Notes under the pieces: generated by a model
What the model was told of the DNA's origin: nothing
What the model saw: the letters and a program-made list of their open reading frames with translations, nothing else
Databases searched by the model: none
NCBI RefSeq assembly: GCF_002994635.1
Contig: NZ_PVNL01000058.1
Location: 1 to 64,000 of the forward strand
Source of the DNA: Enhygromyxa salina
GTDB taxonomy: Bacteria; Myxococcota_A; Polyangia; Nannocystales; Nannocystaceae
DNA length: 64,000 nt
Direction: 5' to 3'
Part shown: in pieces, positions 1 to 8,087 of the stretch
Numbering within the stretch: position 1 is the stretch's first letter
Layout of the letters: each line of letters opens with the position of its first letter
Position numbers and translations under genes: made by a program

Positions 1-108
1 CAATTGCGTGGGCCGCTGGTTTGGCGCTCGCGGAGCTCGTGTCGCCCTCGATCGAGGCGGCCGGGGCCTCGCATGCCGCGAGCGCCAAACCAGCGGCCCA
101 CGCAATTG
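1..108. repeat. Perfect 33-bp inverted repeat at window edge
   Basis: Bases 1-33 are the exact reverse complement of bases 76-108, separated by 42 bases. Both arms carry CAATTG at their outer ends. The left arm may continue beyond the window. It lies upstream of the J-domain gene and encodes nothing convincing. It could be a terminator for an upstream gene, a recombination site or an assembly fold-back; the sequence alone does not decide. Confidence 0.8.
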
Positions 109-228
109 CTCGCGGCAGTAAAGTTAGTTTCACACGGTGATAATGCCAGTTTTGTACCCGCTTGCCAAGCCGAAGTCGGCCGCGCCTCGACCGAGCGCAC
201 CGCGTCTGTGGGGCCCGCGACTCGCTGC

Positions 229-234
229 TATAGT
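229..234 (+). promoter_or_regulatory. Putative -10 hexamer TATAGT
   Basis: TATAGT ends 11 bases before the ATG at 246. No good -35 is visible at 16-18 bases upstream. If used, the mRNA leader would be only a few bases long. Confidence 0.3.
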
Positions 235-245
235 CGCCAGCGAAC

Positions 246-698
246 ATGGTGTTCGTCGACTACTACGAGCTGCTTGGGGTCGACCCACGAGCCAGCAGCG
301 CCGAGATCAAGGCTGCCTACCGGGCCCGAATGGTCCGCGATCACGCCGATCAGAACCCCAACGACGAGGCCGCCAGCGAGCGGATGATCCTGCTGTCCCG
401 CGCCAAGCAGATCTTGCTCGACGAGCAGCGGAGGGTCGCGTTCGACCGCGATCACGCCCGCTGGCACGCCGCCGCGCAGATCGGCTTGGCGCCCCCGCGC
501 TGGAGCGGCGGGCAGGCCCCTGCCGCCGACGCCAGCGACCCCGCTGGCCGCCACGGACACGTTCACGTCGATCTCCGTGATGTCTCGATCAGCAGGCTGC
601 TCGTCGGCGTGGGCGTGGCGGCGGTCGTCACTGGCCTGAGCTTCGCGGCCAGGGCCGTGGCGGACCGCGCGAGTCGCAAGCGGCGTCGCTGGCTGTGA
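246..698 (+). CDS. J-domain protein with HAD in place of HPD, one C-terminal membrane segment
   Basis: 150 aa. Residues 5-60 match the DnaJ J-domain: DYYELLGV at the start, then the helix II sequence IKAAYRARM and an NPND turn. The invariant His-Pro-Asp loop that stimulates the DnaK ATPase reads His33-Ala34-Asp35, so the proline is missing and DnaK activation may be weak or absent. Helix III and a basic helix IV are present. Residues about 112-136 are hydrophobic, followed by a basic tail (RKRRRW), suggesting a C-terminal membrane anchor with the J-domain in the cytoplasm. There is no Gly/Phe region or zinc domain, so it is a short specialised J-protein. It ends 51 bases before the acyltransferase gene and may share its transcript. 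Confidence 0.75.
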   Translation: MVFVDYYELLGVDPRASSAEIKAAYRARMVRDHADQNPNDEAASERMILLSRAKQILLDEQRRVAFDRDHARWHAAAQIGLAPPRWSGGQAPAADASDPAGRHGHVHVDLRDVSISRLLVGVGVAAVVTGLSFAARAVADRASRKRRRWL

Positions 699-749
699 TT
701 GAAAACCGGCCCGCGCATTGGCGGGCAAACCATCCTATGCTCGCCGCGC

Positions 750-2420
750 ATGCTCAGCGCCGACGAGGTCGCCAAGCTCGTGTCGGAGGTCACCGAACGC
801 GTGATCATGCGTGTCGGCAGCCCGTCCGACGATCCCGCCGCGGGCCCGCCCCGCACGCTCGGCGAGACCCTCGACGAGACGCTGTGGTGGGAGCAAGAGC
901 GGCTGCGCGAGCAGGATCCCAACGACGAAGAGACCCTCGCCGACAAACAATTTTACGCGGATCTACATCGCCAGCTGCAGCACGCGAACGCGCTCGAGCA
1001 GCGGCGACTGCTCCAGCAGATCGTCCACCGCTACACGCACGAGATCGCCGGCAACTTCTCGCCGACCGTGTACAAGCTGGCGGCCAAGGTCGCGCCGCCG
1101 ATGCTCAGCGCGCTGCTCACCGGCCTGTCCCCGCGGCGGCTGTTTGGGCGTGAGGCGATCCCCCGGCTCGACCAGCACGTGATCATCGAGGGCGAGGTCG
1201 ACAACCTCGAGCGCCTGCGCGAGCGCGGCACGCTGGTCGTCACCCCCACCCACAGCTCCAACCTCGACTCGCTGCTGATCGGCTTCGCGGTCCACGAGCT
1301 CGGGCTGCCGCCGCTGACCTACGGGGCCGGGCTCAGCTTGTTTCGCAACCCGATCGTCGGCAAGTTCATGCACAACCTCGGCGCCTACACGGTCGACCGA
1401 CGCAAGCGCGACCCGCTGTACAAGCAGACCCTCAAGGCGTTCGCGTCGGTCTCGCTCGAGTTTGGGCAGGACAACCTGTTCTTCCCGGGCGGGAGCCGGA
1501 GCCGCTCGGGGGCGATCGAGCGCGGACTCAAGAAGGGGCTGCTCGGCTGCTCGGTCTCGGCCTATCGAAACAACCTGATGCGGGGCAAGCCAAACCCCGA
1601 CATCTACGTGGTCCCGTGCACGATCTCGTACCCGCTCGTGCTCGAGGCCTCGACCCTGATCGAGGACTGGCTGGCCGAGGTCGGCAAGTCTCGCTACATC
1701 ATCGTCGACGACGAATTCTCTCGCTGGGAGCGGTGGCTGGACTTCCTCCGCGGAATGTTCGCCCTCGATCTCAAGATCCACATTCGGTTTGGCCGGGCCA
1801 TGGATCCGTTTGGCAACCCAGTCGACGCCGCGGGCACCTCGCTCGATCCCAAGGGCCGGCCGATCTCGGCCCGCGGCTACTTCGAGGTCGACGGCGAGGT
1901 CGTGGAAGATCCAGCCCGCGACGCGGAGTACACCCGCGAGCTCGAGCGCCGGATCCTCGCCGAGTTCTCGCGCCAAAACGTGATCCACCCGACCCACGTG
2001 CTCGCGTTCGCCTGCTTCGAGCTGCTGCGTCGGGCCCAGCCCGAATTTGATCTGTACCGGCTGCTGTCGTCGATCGGCGCGGGTCGGTCCGAGCAGAGCC
2101 TCGCGCTGCCGGAGGTCGAGGAAGAGATCGAGTTGCTGCTCGAGGAGCTCGAGCGTCGGTTCGCCGCCGGCCAGATCCGCCTGAGCAGCGTCGTCACCGA
2201 GGCGATCACCAACGACGACGTCGCCGTGCTGCTCCGCGCGGCCTTGCGCAGCTTCGGCACCTATCACCCCAAGCCGGTCGTCGAGCGCCGGGGCGTGCGC
2301 TTGCACGTATGCGACGCCAAGCTGCTGTTCTACTATCGCAACCGCCTCGACGGCTACGCGCTGCGCGACGCACCCGCGCTCGCCAGCTTCACGGGCCCGG
2401 GGGGAGCACGACATGTCTGA
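750..2420 (+). CDS. Glycerol-3-phosphate (PlsB/GNPAT-type) acyltransferase
   Basis: 556 aa. All four acyltransferase blocks are visible: HSSNLD at 168-173 (catalytic HX4D), GAYTVDRR at 211-218, FPGGSRSRSG at 245-254 (glycerol-phosphate binding) and VVPCTISYP at about 287-295. This order and length fit the PlsB/DHAP-acyltransferase family, which transfers an acyl chain to sn-1 of glycerol 3-phosphate at the inner membrane. The start is ATG at 750; an in-frame TTG at 699 adds only 17 unlikely residues. The 3' end overlaps gpsA by 8 bases, and GpsA makes the substrate, so the two are almost certainly co-translated. Whether it uses G3P or DHAP cannot be read from the sequence. Confidence 0.85.
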   Translation: MLSADEVAKLVSEVTERVIMRVGSPSDDPAAGPPRTLGETLDETLWWEQERLREQDPNDEETLADKQFYADLHRQLQHANALEQRRLLQQIVHRYTHEIAGNFSPTVYKLAAKVAPPMLSALLTGLSPRRLFGREAIPRLDQHVIIEGEVDNLERLRERGTLVVTPTHSSNLDSLLIGFAVHELGLPPLTYGAGLSLFRNPIVGKFMHNLGAYTVDRRKRDPLYKQTLKAFASVSLEFGQDNLFFPGGSRSRSGAIERGLKKGLLGCSVSAYRNNLMRGKPNPDIYVVPCTISYPLVLEASTLIEDWLAEVGKSRYIIVDDEFSRWERWLDFLRGMFALDLKIHIRFGRAMDPFGNPVDAAGTSLDPKGRPISARGYFEVDGEVVEDPARDAEYTRELERRILAEFSRQNVIHPTHVLAFACFELLRRAQPEFDLYRLLSSIGAGRSEQSLALPEVEEEIELLLEELERRFAAGQIRLSSVVTEAITNDDVAVLLRAALRSFGTYHPKPVVERRGVRLHVCDAKLLFYYRNRLDGYALRDAPALASFTGPGGARHV

Positions 2421-3486
2421 CACACGAGCAGCCCAGGTCTCCGTATTGGGCGCGGGCAACTGGGGTACCACGATTGCCCACCTGATTGGCCAGAACGGGT
2501 TCACGGTCAAGCTGTGGGCCCGCAAGCAGGAGCTCGCCGACGAGATCAACCAGCTGCGTCGCAACTCCCGCTACATCTCGGGGCTCGAGGGCGTGCAGCT
2601 GTCCGCCAACATCGTCGCCACCGCCAGCCTCGCCGAGGCCGTGCGCGGGGTCCCGCTGGTGTTCATCGTGATCCCCTCGCAGGCGTTTCGCAGCGTGTGT
2701 GAGCAGCTCGGCGAGCTCGTCGAGCCCTCGCAGCTGGCCGTGCACGCGACCAAGGGGCTCGAGCTGGGCACCTACAAGCGCATGACCGAGATCATGCTGG
2801 AGGAGACCTGCCTGCGCCGGATCGGCGTGCTCTCGGGGCCCAACATCGCGCGCGAGATGATCGAGGGCAAGCCGGCCGGGACCGTGGTCGCCTCGCGGTT
2901 TCCCCGGGTCATCGAGCTGGCCCGCGCGCACCTCAAGAGCAGGCAGCTGCGCGTGTACGCCAACACCGACGTGGTCGGCGTCGAGCTCGGGGGCACGCTC
3001 AAGAACATCATCGCGATCGCGGCCGGCATGGCCACGCAGATGCAGCTGGGTGAGAACGCCAAGAGCCTGCTGATCACCCGCGGGCTGTCTGAGGTCGCCC
3101 GGCTCGGGGTCGCGCTCGGGGCCGATCCCATGACCTTCTCCGGGCTCGCGGGGATCGGCGATCTCATGGTCACCTGCGCCAGCCCGATCAGCCGCAACCA
3201 CCGGGTGGGCGCCGCGCTGGCCCGCGGCATGAACCTGACCGAGGCCATCAACTCGCTCGGCATGGTCGCCGAGGGCGTCAAGGCCAGCAAGATCGCGTTC
3301 GAGCTGACCAACCAGCTGAACATTCGCTCGCCGCTGATCCACGGGGTCTACCGGGTCGTGCACGAGGGCCTCGATCCCCGCGCCGCGCTGTCGGAGCTGA
3401 TGGACGCCGCGGTCCAAGATGACATCGACCCCTCGCTGGTCCGGGCGGCCAACGGGTCGCCGCCGAGGGGTCCACATGGCGGCTGA
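2413..3486 (+). CDS. gpsA: Glycerol-3-phosphate dehydrogenase [NAD(P)+]
   Basis: 357 aa, slightly longer than the usual 330-340. The N-terminal Rossmann fingerprint GAGNWGTT is at residues 13-20, followed by HATKGLEL, the LGGTLKN lysine motif that supplies the catalytic Lys, and the substrate-binding SRNHRVG and VAEGV segments. It reduces dihydroxyacetone phosphate to sn-glycerol 3-phosphate for phospholipid synthesis in the cytoplasm. The ATG overlaps the acyltransferase stop, and its own 3' end overlaps the next gene by 11 bases, making a three-gene coupled operon. The last 20 residues (rich in Pro, Gly, Arg) are probably disordered and may exist only because of the overlap. Confidence 0.95.
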   Translation: MSDTRAAQVSVLGAGNWGTTIAHLIGQNGFTVKLWARKQELADEINQLRRNSRYISGLEGVQLSANIVATASLAEAVRGVPLVFIVIPSQAFRSVCEQLGELVEPSQLAVHATKGLELGTYKRMTEIMLEETCLRRIGVLSGPNIAREMIEGKPAGTVVASRFPRVIELARAHLKSRQLRVYANTDVVGVELGGTLKNIIAIAAGMATQMQLGENAKSLLITRGLSEVARLGVALGADPMTFSGLAGIGDLMVTCASPISRNHRVGAALARGMNLTEAINSLGMVAEGVKASKIAFELTNQLNIRSPLIHGVYRVVHEGLDPRAALSELMDAAVQDDIDPSLVRAANGSPPRGPHGG

Positions 3487-4375
3487 CCACGAGGCGCCCG
3501 AGTACGAGCTGATCCGGGCGCCGTTCCCCATGGTCCGCAAGCTGCAGCGGACCTTGGCGAGCGACTACGACGGCCCGGCGTTCATCTGGGACATCGACAA
3601 GACCTGGCTCGACACCCAGATCTCGCAGGTCAAGGGGATGCTCAAGATCCCGTTCGAGTTCGCCGTCGACAAGCGGGCGCTGCCGGGCACCACCGCGCTG
3701 CTCCACGCCCTGCGCGGGGGCCCCAGCGACCGCGCGCACCGGCCCTTGTTCTTCATCACCGCCAGCCCGCCGTTCATCCGCAAGGCGATCGAGCGCAAGA
3801 TGTTGATCGACGGCGTCGAGTTCGACGGCATCACCTACAAAGATCAGCTCGAGGTGTTTCGGCGGCGCGAGTTTGGCAGCCTCCGCGAGCACACTGCCTT
3901 CAAGCTGGGCGCGCTGCTGCTGCTCGCGCAGGTGTTCCCCGAGCGCATCAAGATCTACATGTTCGGCGACGACGCCGAGCGCGACGCCCTGATCTACTGC
4001 ATGTTCGCGGACATCTGCGCGGGCCGGCTGCGCGGGACCCAGCTGGTCGAGACTCAGATCAAGCTTGGGGTCTTGCAGCACTACGCGCGAGACGTCGCCG
4101 CCCTCGCCGAGCAGCTCCCGGCCCACGAGCGGGTTCACGGGGTCCACATCAACCTGATCCGTGCGCCCGACGGCCGCCGGGTGCTCGGCTACGACGACCG
4201 CGTGCTCGGCTACCCGAGCGCGGGCGCGGTCGCGCGGGTCCTGCACGAGCGCGGGCTGATCAGCGAGCGCGGGCGTGATCGCGTCGAGCAGGTCGAGGGC
4301 GCGGGCGAGGTCGTGTTTGGTCAGGCCCCGCGCGACCCCGACGGCTGGTGGACGCCCCGCGAGCAGCTGGCCTGA
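3476..4375 (+). CDS. HAD-superfamily App1-like phosphatase
   Basis: 299 aa. Asp39-Ile-Asp41-Lys-Thr43 in a WDIDKTWLDT context is the HAD nucleophile motif as found in App1-type phosphatidate phosphatases. FFITASPP supplies the motif II Ser/Thr, a Lys region follows (KLGALLLLAQ), and YMFGDDAERD carries the acidic motif III/IV residues. App1 homologues dephosphorylate phosphatidate or related phospholipid headgroups. Position as third gene of an acyltransferase-gpsA operon, with an 11-base overlap, fits a role in phospholipid turnover, but the substrate is inferred. No signal peptide or membrane span. The start is the ATG inside the gpsA 3' end; an upstream in-frame alternative at 3419 has no family support. 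Confidence 0.75.
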   Translation: MAADHEAPEYELIRAPFPMVRKLQRTLASDYDGPAFIWDIDKTWLDTQISQVKGMLKIPFEFAVDKRALPGTTALLHALRGGPSDRAHRPLFFITASPPFIRKAIERKMLIDGVEFDGITYKDQLEVFRRREFGSLREHTAFKLGALLLLAQVFPERIKIYMFGDDAERDALIYCMFADICAGRLRGTQLVETQIKLGVLQHYARDVAALAEQLPAHERVHGVHINLIRAPDGRRVLGYDDRVLGYPSAGAVARVLHERGLISERGRDRVEQVEGAGEVVFGQAPRDPDGWWTPREQLA

Positions 4376-4380
4376 TCGCG

Positions 4381-4413
4381 TCAGCCATCAGCCATCAGCC
4401 ATCAGCCATCAGC
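4381..4413. repeat. 7-bp tandem repeat (TCAGCCA x4.7)
   Basis: Four full and one partial copy of TCAGCCA lie between two convergent genes, five bases after the phosphatase stop. It is a short microsatellite with no coding role. Confidence 0.8.
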
Positions 4414-4423
4414 GGTCGATCAA

Positions 4424-4927
4424 TCAGGGGTTCATGCAGGCAGCCTGCGCGGTGTCGTAGCTGACGCCGCAGTCGGTCTGGGCCGGACCCTCGGTCATCA
4501 GGGTGATCACGCCGTCGCAGTCGAGGCCCAGCGTGCAGTAGACATACGCGCTGCCCTCGGGTGGGCACGCGCCCCACAGGCCCATGCAGGCCGCCACGCA
4601 CTCCGGGATGTCGGCGTAGAGCGCCGCGAATTGGTCGGGCGCGCAGGCTTGAACGTGCATACACCCCTCCATGCAGATCGGCTCGAGCGGGTCACCGTCA
4701 CCATCACCATCACCGTCGCCGCTGTCCCCGTCCCCATCTCCATCTCCATCTCCATCTCCATCTCCATCGCCGCTGTCCCCGTCCCCGTCCCCGTCTCCGT
4801 CTCCGTCTCCGTCTCCGGTGGTCTCCTCGTCCGACGCGCCGTCGTCCGAGACGCTCGGGCCGCAGCCACCGAACCAGGCCACAGCCGACGTCAAAAACAC
4901 AATCCGTACAGATCGAAACGAGCTCAT
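4424..4927 (-). CDS. GD-linker lipoprotein with Cys-rich C-terminal domain
   Basis: 167 aa, ATG at 4927. A short signal ends in the lipobox AWFGGC (Cys22), so it should be lipidated and exported. Residues about 36-80 are a low-complexity Gly-Asp linker interrupted by Ser. The C-terminal 85 residues contain ten Cys (MEGCMHVQAC, PECVAACMG, YCTLGLDCDG, DCGVS, AACMNP) and should be disulfide-bonded in the periplasm or on the surface. The architecture lipobox, acidic GD linker, small Cys domain is shared with other lipoproteins in this window. No enzyme motif is recognisable. Confidence 0.8.
   Translation of the reverse strand: MSSFRSVRIVFLTSAVAWFGGCGPSVSDDGASDEETTGDGDGDGDGDGDGDSGDGDGDGDGDGDGDGDSGDGDGDGDGDPLEPICMEGCMHVQACAPDQFAALYADIPECVAACMGLWGACPPEGSAYVYCTLGLDCDGVITLMTEGPAQTDCGVSYDTAQAACMNP
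4691..4819 (-). repeat. Coding Gly-Asp repeat tract
   Basis: On the minus strand this reads as iterated GGAGAT/GGCGAC/GGGGAC hexamers giving (Gly-Asp)n with two Ser interruptions. It is prone to copy-number change, in frame because the unit is six bases. Confidence 0.9.
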
Positions 4928-4990
4928 GCGCGCAACATACCCCCGAGCCGCGCTCGCTGTCGCGGGGTCGAGATCCGCCCACGACAGCCG

Positions 4991-5902
4991 TCACTCGCGT
5001 CGACGCGCGGCCTTGTAGCTCTCGAGCTCCTCGAGGCTGCGCGGCCAGTCTTTGGCGAGCAGCCGCGAGAGCCCGCGATCGGCCAGGAGCTTGCCGTCGG
5101 TCTGGCAGCCCGCGCAGTAGTTGGTCTCGCGCGAGGCATAGACAATCCGCTGGACGGGCGCCCCGCACACGGGACACGGCTGGCCATACTTGCCGTGCAC
5201 GGCCATGTCGGGGTGAAACGCGGTGACCTTCTCGGGGAACGCCTCGCCATGGTGGACCCGGAGCCGCTCGGTCCACGTCGCGAGCCCGTCGACGCAGGCC
5301 GCGTACAAGCGCTGGATCTCATCGTCGTCGAGCTTCGAGGTCAGCTTGATCGGCGAGAGCTTGGCCGCGTGCAGGATCTCGTCGGAGTAGGCGTTGCCGA
5401 TCCCGTCGAACACCCGCGGATCCGTGAGCGCGCGCTTGAGCGTGTGGTTGCCAGCCCGCAGCGCCGCCGCGAACTGGGCGAGCGAGAGCGTCGAGACCTC
5501 GAGCCCGCCCGGGTCGTGCTCGGCCAGCGCCTCTCGCCCTCGGACCAGGTGCAGGGACGCCCGTCGCTTCGAGCCGGCCTCGGTCAGCTGCAAGATCCCG
5601 TGCTCGAACACCAGCGCGAACAAGGTGCGCCTACGGTTGAGCTTGGCGGTGGGGGCCAGCCAGTGCAGGCGCCCCGCGATCATCAAGTGGATGACCGCAA
5701 ACAGCTGATCCTCGAGCTCGATCACGATCCGCTTGCCCAGCCGCGAGATCCCGGTCACCCGCTTGCCAGCGAAGGCCTCGCGTCCCGGCTCGACCGTGCG
5801 CAGCACGAACGGGCTGATCAGCTCGAGCCGGGTCAGCGCGTGTCCGACCGTGCGGACCGCGACCGCCTCCACGTACACGCACACGTCCGGCAGCTCGGGC
5901 AC
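4991..5902 (-). CDS. Formamidopyrimidine-DNA glycosylase family (Fpg/Nei)
   Basis: 303 aa, GTG start at 5902. The protein begins MPELPDV: after Met removal Pro1 is the catalytic nucleophile and Glu2 the general acid of the Fpg/Nei family. GKRIV near residue 57 carries the conserved Lys; the helix-two-turn-helix lies in GIGNAYSDEILHAAKLSP; the C4 zinc finger is Cys243, Cys246, Cys263, Cys266 with the phosphate-binding Arg in SRETNYC. It excises oxidised bases and cuts the backbone by beta/delta elimination. Fpg proteins usually end a few residues after the finger; here 37 more residues follow, ending in a basic KAARRRE. Whether 8-oxoG (MutM) or pyrimidine (Nei) activity dominates is not decidable here. 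Confidence 0.85.
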   Translation of the reverse strand: MPELPDVCVYVEAVAVRTVGHALTRLELISPFVLRTVEPGREAFAGKRVTGISRLGKRIVIELEDQLFAVIHLMIAGRLHWLAPTAKLNRRRTLFALVFEHGILQLTEAGSKRRASLHLVRGREALAEHDPGGLEVSTLSLAQFAAALRAGNHTLKRALTDPRVFDGIGNAYSDEILHAAKLSPIKLTSKLDDDEIQRLYAACVDGLATWTERLRVHHGEAFPEKVTAFHPDMAVHGKYGQPCPVCGAPVQRIVYASRETNYCAGCQTDGKLLADRGLSRLLAKDWPRSLEELESYKAARRRE

Positions 5903-5916
5903 GCCGCGAGCTTCTC

Positions 5917-6011
5917 ACACTGTTTTCAGCTCGGCTCAGGCTTCTGACCCGCTTGCAGGCGCCATTGTTGTCAGCTCGGCTCAGGCTTCCGACCCGAGCT
6001 GAAAACAGTGT
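5917..6011. repeat. Dispersed hairpin repeat, double copy, 18-bp outer arms
   Basis: Bases 5917-5934 are the exact reverse complement of 5994-6011. Inside are two copies of the family core, (C)GGCTCAG-GCTT-CTGACCC at about 5933-5950 and a variant at about 5978-5996. The element touches the stop codon of the minus-strand gene ending at 6011, so it may end that transcript. Confidence 0.75.
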
Positions 6012-6538
6012 CAGATCCCGCGGACGATCAGCCAGTTGTCGCCTTCGCGGACCAGCTCGAACTCTGCGTGATCCATGACCCGGGCGAAGGTCGGCGACGC
6101 GCGCGCCTCACCAAACGAGTCGAGCAACGGCTTGAACCGGAAGCTCGCGTCGATCCAGACCCGAACGACCGCTCGATCGCCGACACCTTGGACGTCGAGG
6201 TAGTCGATCGTGAACCGGATCGAGTCGAGCTGGGACAGCCGCCGCCGGAGGATCGATCCGAGCTCGGTGTAGGTCGTGTCGTCGCTGGGGTCGTCGGTTC
6301 CGGCGTGATCGTAGTAGGTCGGGTGGGCGGTCGAGAGCACCGCCGCGGCGTCGCGTGACACGAACGCGGTCCGGTAGCGCTCGAGCACCGCGATGATCTG
6401 GCGGTTGTCCTTGGTGTCGGGGACCTCCGTGCCAGGGATCGTCGGCTGGCCCTTGCAGCCGGCCAGCGCCACGGTTGTCGCCATGGTCGCCGTCACCGTC
6501 GCGGCCAGCGGCATCGCTGGCGTGAGCGCCATGACCAT
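6011..6538 (-). CDS. NTF2/DUF4440-like lipoprotein
   Basis: 175 aa from the chosen ATG at 6538; an in-frame ORF continues upstream to 6709 but adds Cys-rich, unlikely sequence. The signal peptide ends in the lipobox VALAGC, followed by a short spacer. DNRQIIAVLERYRTAF, AHPTYYDH and the C-terminal beta strands ending DNWLIVRGI match the SnoaL/DUF4440 NTF2-like fold, where a conical alpha+beta pocket binds small molecules. No catalytic residue can be assigned. It is probably an envelope lipoprotein of unknown ligand. The stop codon is followed at once by the hairpin repeat. Confidence 0.65.
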   Translation of the reverse strand: MVMALTPAMPLAATVTATMATTVALAGCKGQPTIPGTEVPDTKDNRQIIAVLERYRTAFVSRDAAAVLSTAHPTYYDHAGTDDPSDDTTYTELGSILRRRLSQLDSIRFTIDYLDVQGVGDRAVVRVWIDASFRFKPLLDSFGEARASPTFARVMDHAEFELVREGDNWLIVRGI

Positions 6539-6860
6539 CGCAAGCACCTTGGCGACACGAGGGGAACGAGGAGGACAATCAGCCCCATGAACCGGCGAGG
6601 TCACGGGGCTGCGGGGACAATCGTGCGCGGGAGCTGACATCGTGTCGGGGCTTAGTTGGCCGCAGCCGAACTGCCATCCCGCGCTGCTGCAAGCAAGTGA
6701 CCAGGACATGCTTTTTAGAAACCGTGTATTTTCAAATATTTACGTGAAGCCATGGGGTTTCTTGGTTTGACGAACTGACACTTGCGCGTGTGGCCAGGGT
6801 CAGCTCGTCATCGCGGCACAAGCGCATGTCACTCGCACGCAGGACCGCTATGATGCCGGC
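6539..6860. other. Divergent intergenic region with AT-rich centre
   Basis: 322 bases between divergent genes. Bases 6711-6775 are markedly AT-rich for this genome and include AAATATTT. The rest is ordinary high-GC sequence. Both flanking genes probably have their promoters here; no hairpin or conserved RNA was recognised. Confidence 0.5.
6849..6854 (+). promoter_or_regulatory. Putative -10 hexamer TATGAT
   Basis: TATGAT ends 6 bases before the GTG start of the PilZ gene. There is no strong -35 at the right distance. Use of this box would give a leaderless or nearly leaderless message. Confidence 0.3.
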
Positions 6861-7175
6861 GTGAGTGACGAGGCCCGCGTCCACCCTCGCCTGCGGCTCA
6901 ACGTGAGCGCCGATGTCATCGGCGATGAAGTCATGCTCGCGCACCCGCTCGACGACATCTCGCTGGGCGGCTGCCGGTTCGCCGCGATGGCCTGGGAGGC
7001 CGAGGGTCGCGAGCTGCAGCTGGTCCTCGACTTTCCAGCCAGCGGCGCGAGCATCCCGGTCGGCGGCGTGGTGGTGCGGGCCAGCGAGCGCGATATGGGC
7101 GTGCGCTTCCACGACATCACCGACGAACAAAAATGGGCGCTGCGCAAGCACCTGCGCGAGACCCAGTCTTCCTAG
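6861..7175 (+). CDS. PilZ-domain c-di-GMP receptor
   Basis: 104 aa, GTG start. This is a stand-alone PilZ domain. The cyclic-di-GMP contacts are intact: RVHPR gives the N-terminal RxxxR and DISLGG the DxSxxG motif, followed by the expected beta-barrel strands (QLVLDFPA, VGGVVVRAS, MGVRFHDI) and a C-terminal helix. It should bind c-di-GMP and pass the signal to a partner protein. It sits 90 bases upstream of a FliA-type sigma factor, so the two may belong to one regulatory or motility programme, which is inference. Confidence 0.85.
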   Translation: MSDEARVHPRLRLNVSADVIGDEVMLAHPLDDISLGGCRFAAMAWEAEGRELQLVLDFPASGASIPVGGVVVRASERDMGVRFHDITDEQKWALRKHLRETQSS

Positions 7176-7265
7176 ATCTGCGCGCACGTCCTCGATCTTC
7201 ACGCAAGTCGTGCGATCCACTGCCACACCACCACGCGGTCCGTGCCGCCTCGCAAGGGGCCGCGC

Positions 7266-8015
7266 ATGGCGTCGCACACGGACGAGGAGCCCCGCGTGAG
7301 CCCGCCGTTGAACGACGAGCAGGCCGCGAGGGTCGAGCGCCACACCACCTTGGTCCAGATGATCGCTCGCCGGGTGGCGCAGCAGGTCGGCGTCATGACC
7401 GTCGAAGAGCTCGAGAGCGTCGGCAACGAGGCGTTGGTCCGGTCGGCGATGCGCTACGACCCCGCCAGCTCCGCGAGCTTCGCGACCTTCGCCAACTACC
7501 GGGTCCACGGCGCCATGATCGACGCGGTCCGCAAGCGCACGCCCGCGCGCCGCAAGCAGCAGCGCGCGATCCGTCGGCTCGCGACCACGCAGGCGCTGCT
7601 GTCCCAGGCTGCGGAAGACAGCGACGCGAAGCGAGCCAGTGGCCAGCGTCAGAGCCTCGAGGACCGGGTCGAGTCCGCCCGCGATCTGGTCCGTCGGGCG
7701 GTGATCTCCGTGCGGCTGTCGGAGCCGACCAGCTACGGCGACGGGGGAGCGATCGCCGAAGATGCCGACCCCGAGCAATTGTTGCTCGACGCCGACGCCC
7801 GCGCGCGGATGTGGAGGCTCGTCAGCGAGCTCGAGCCGGACGAGCGACAGATCATCGAGGCTCTGTACACCAAGGACGCGACCATGAAGGAGCTGGCGGA
7901 GCGGCTGGGCACCAGCATCGCCACGATCTCGCGGCGCCACGCGAAGCTGCTCGCGCAACTGGCCGAGCGCGCCCGCGCCCAGGAGTGGGACGCCGGGGCC
8001 GAGACGCGAACCTGA
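7266..8015 (+). CDS. RNA polymerase sigma-70 family factor, FliA/SigB type
   Basis: 249 aa. The ATG at 7266 is preceded by AAGGGG with 6-base spacing, better than the in-frame GTG at 7242. Region 2 (about 25-95) contains LVQMIARRVAQ, the core-binding and -10 recognition helices (ESVGNEALVRSAMRYD, FATFANYRVHGAMIDAVR). Region 3 is degenerate, and region 4 (about 190-240) has LEPDERQIIEALY and an HTH (MKELAERLGTSIATISRRH). The region order with a short N-terminus fits group 3 alternative sigma factors that control motility, stress or sporulation. No anti-sigma gene is adjacent. Confidence 0.85.
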   Translation: MASHTDEEPRVSPPLNDEQAARVERHTTLVQMIARRVAQQVGVMTVEELESVGNEALVRSAMRYDPASSASFATFANYRVHGAMIDAVRKRTPARRKQQRAIRRLATTQALLSQAAEDSDAKRASGQRQSLEDRVESARDLVRRAVISVRLSEPTSYGDGGAIAEDADPEQLLLDADARARMWRLVSELEPDERQIIEALYTKDATMKELAERLGTSIATISRRHAKLLAQLAERARAQEWDAGAETRT

Positions 8016-8087
8016 CTTCGTCACGCTGGTCGTCGCGCTGTTGGCCGCTTTCTTGGTCATGGGCCGCATCTGCTCGATGGTGCGGAC

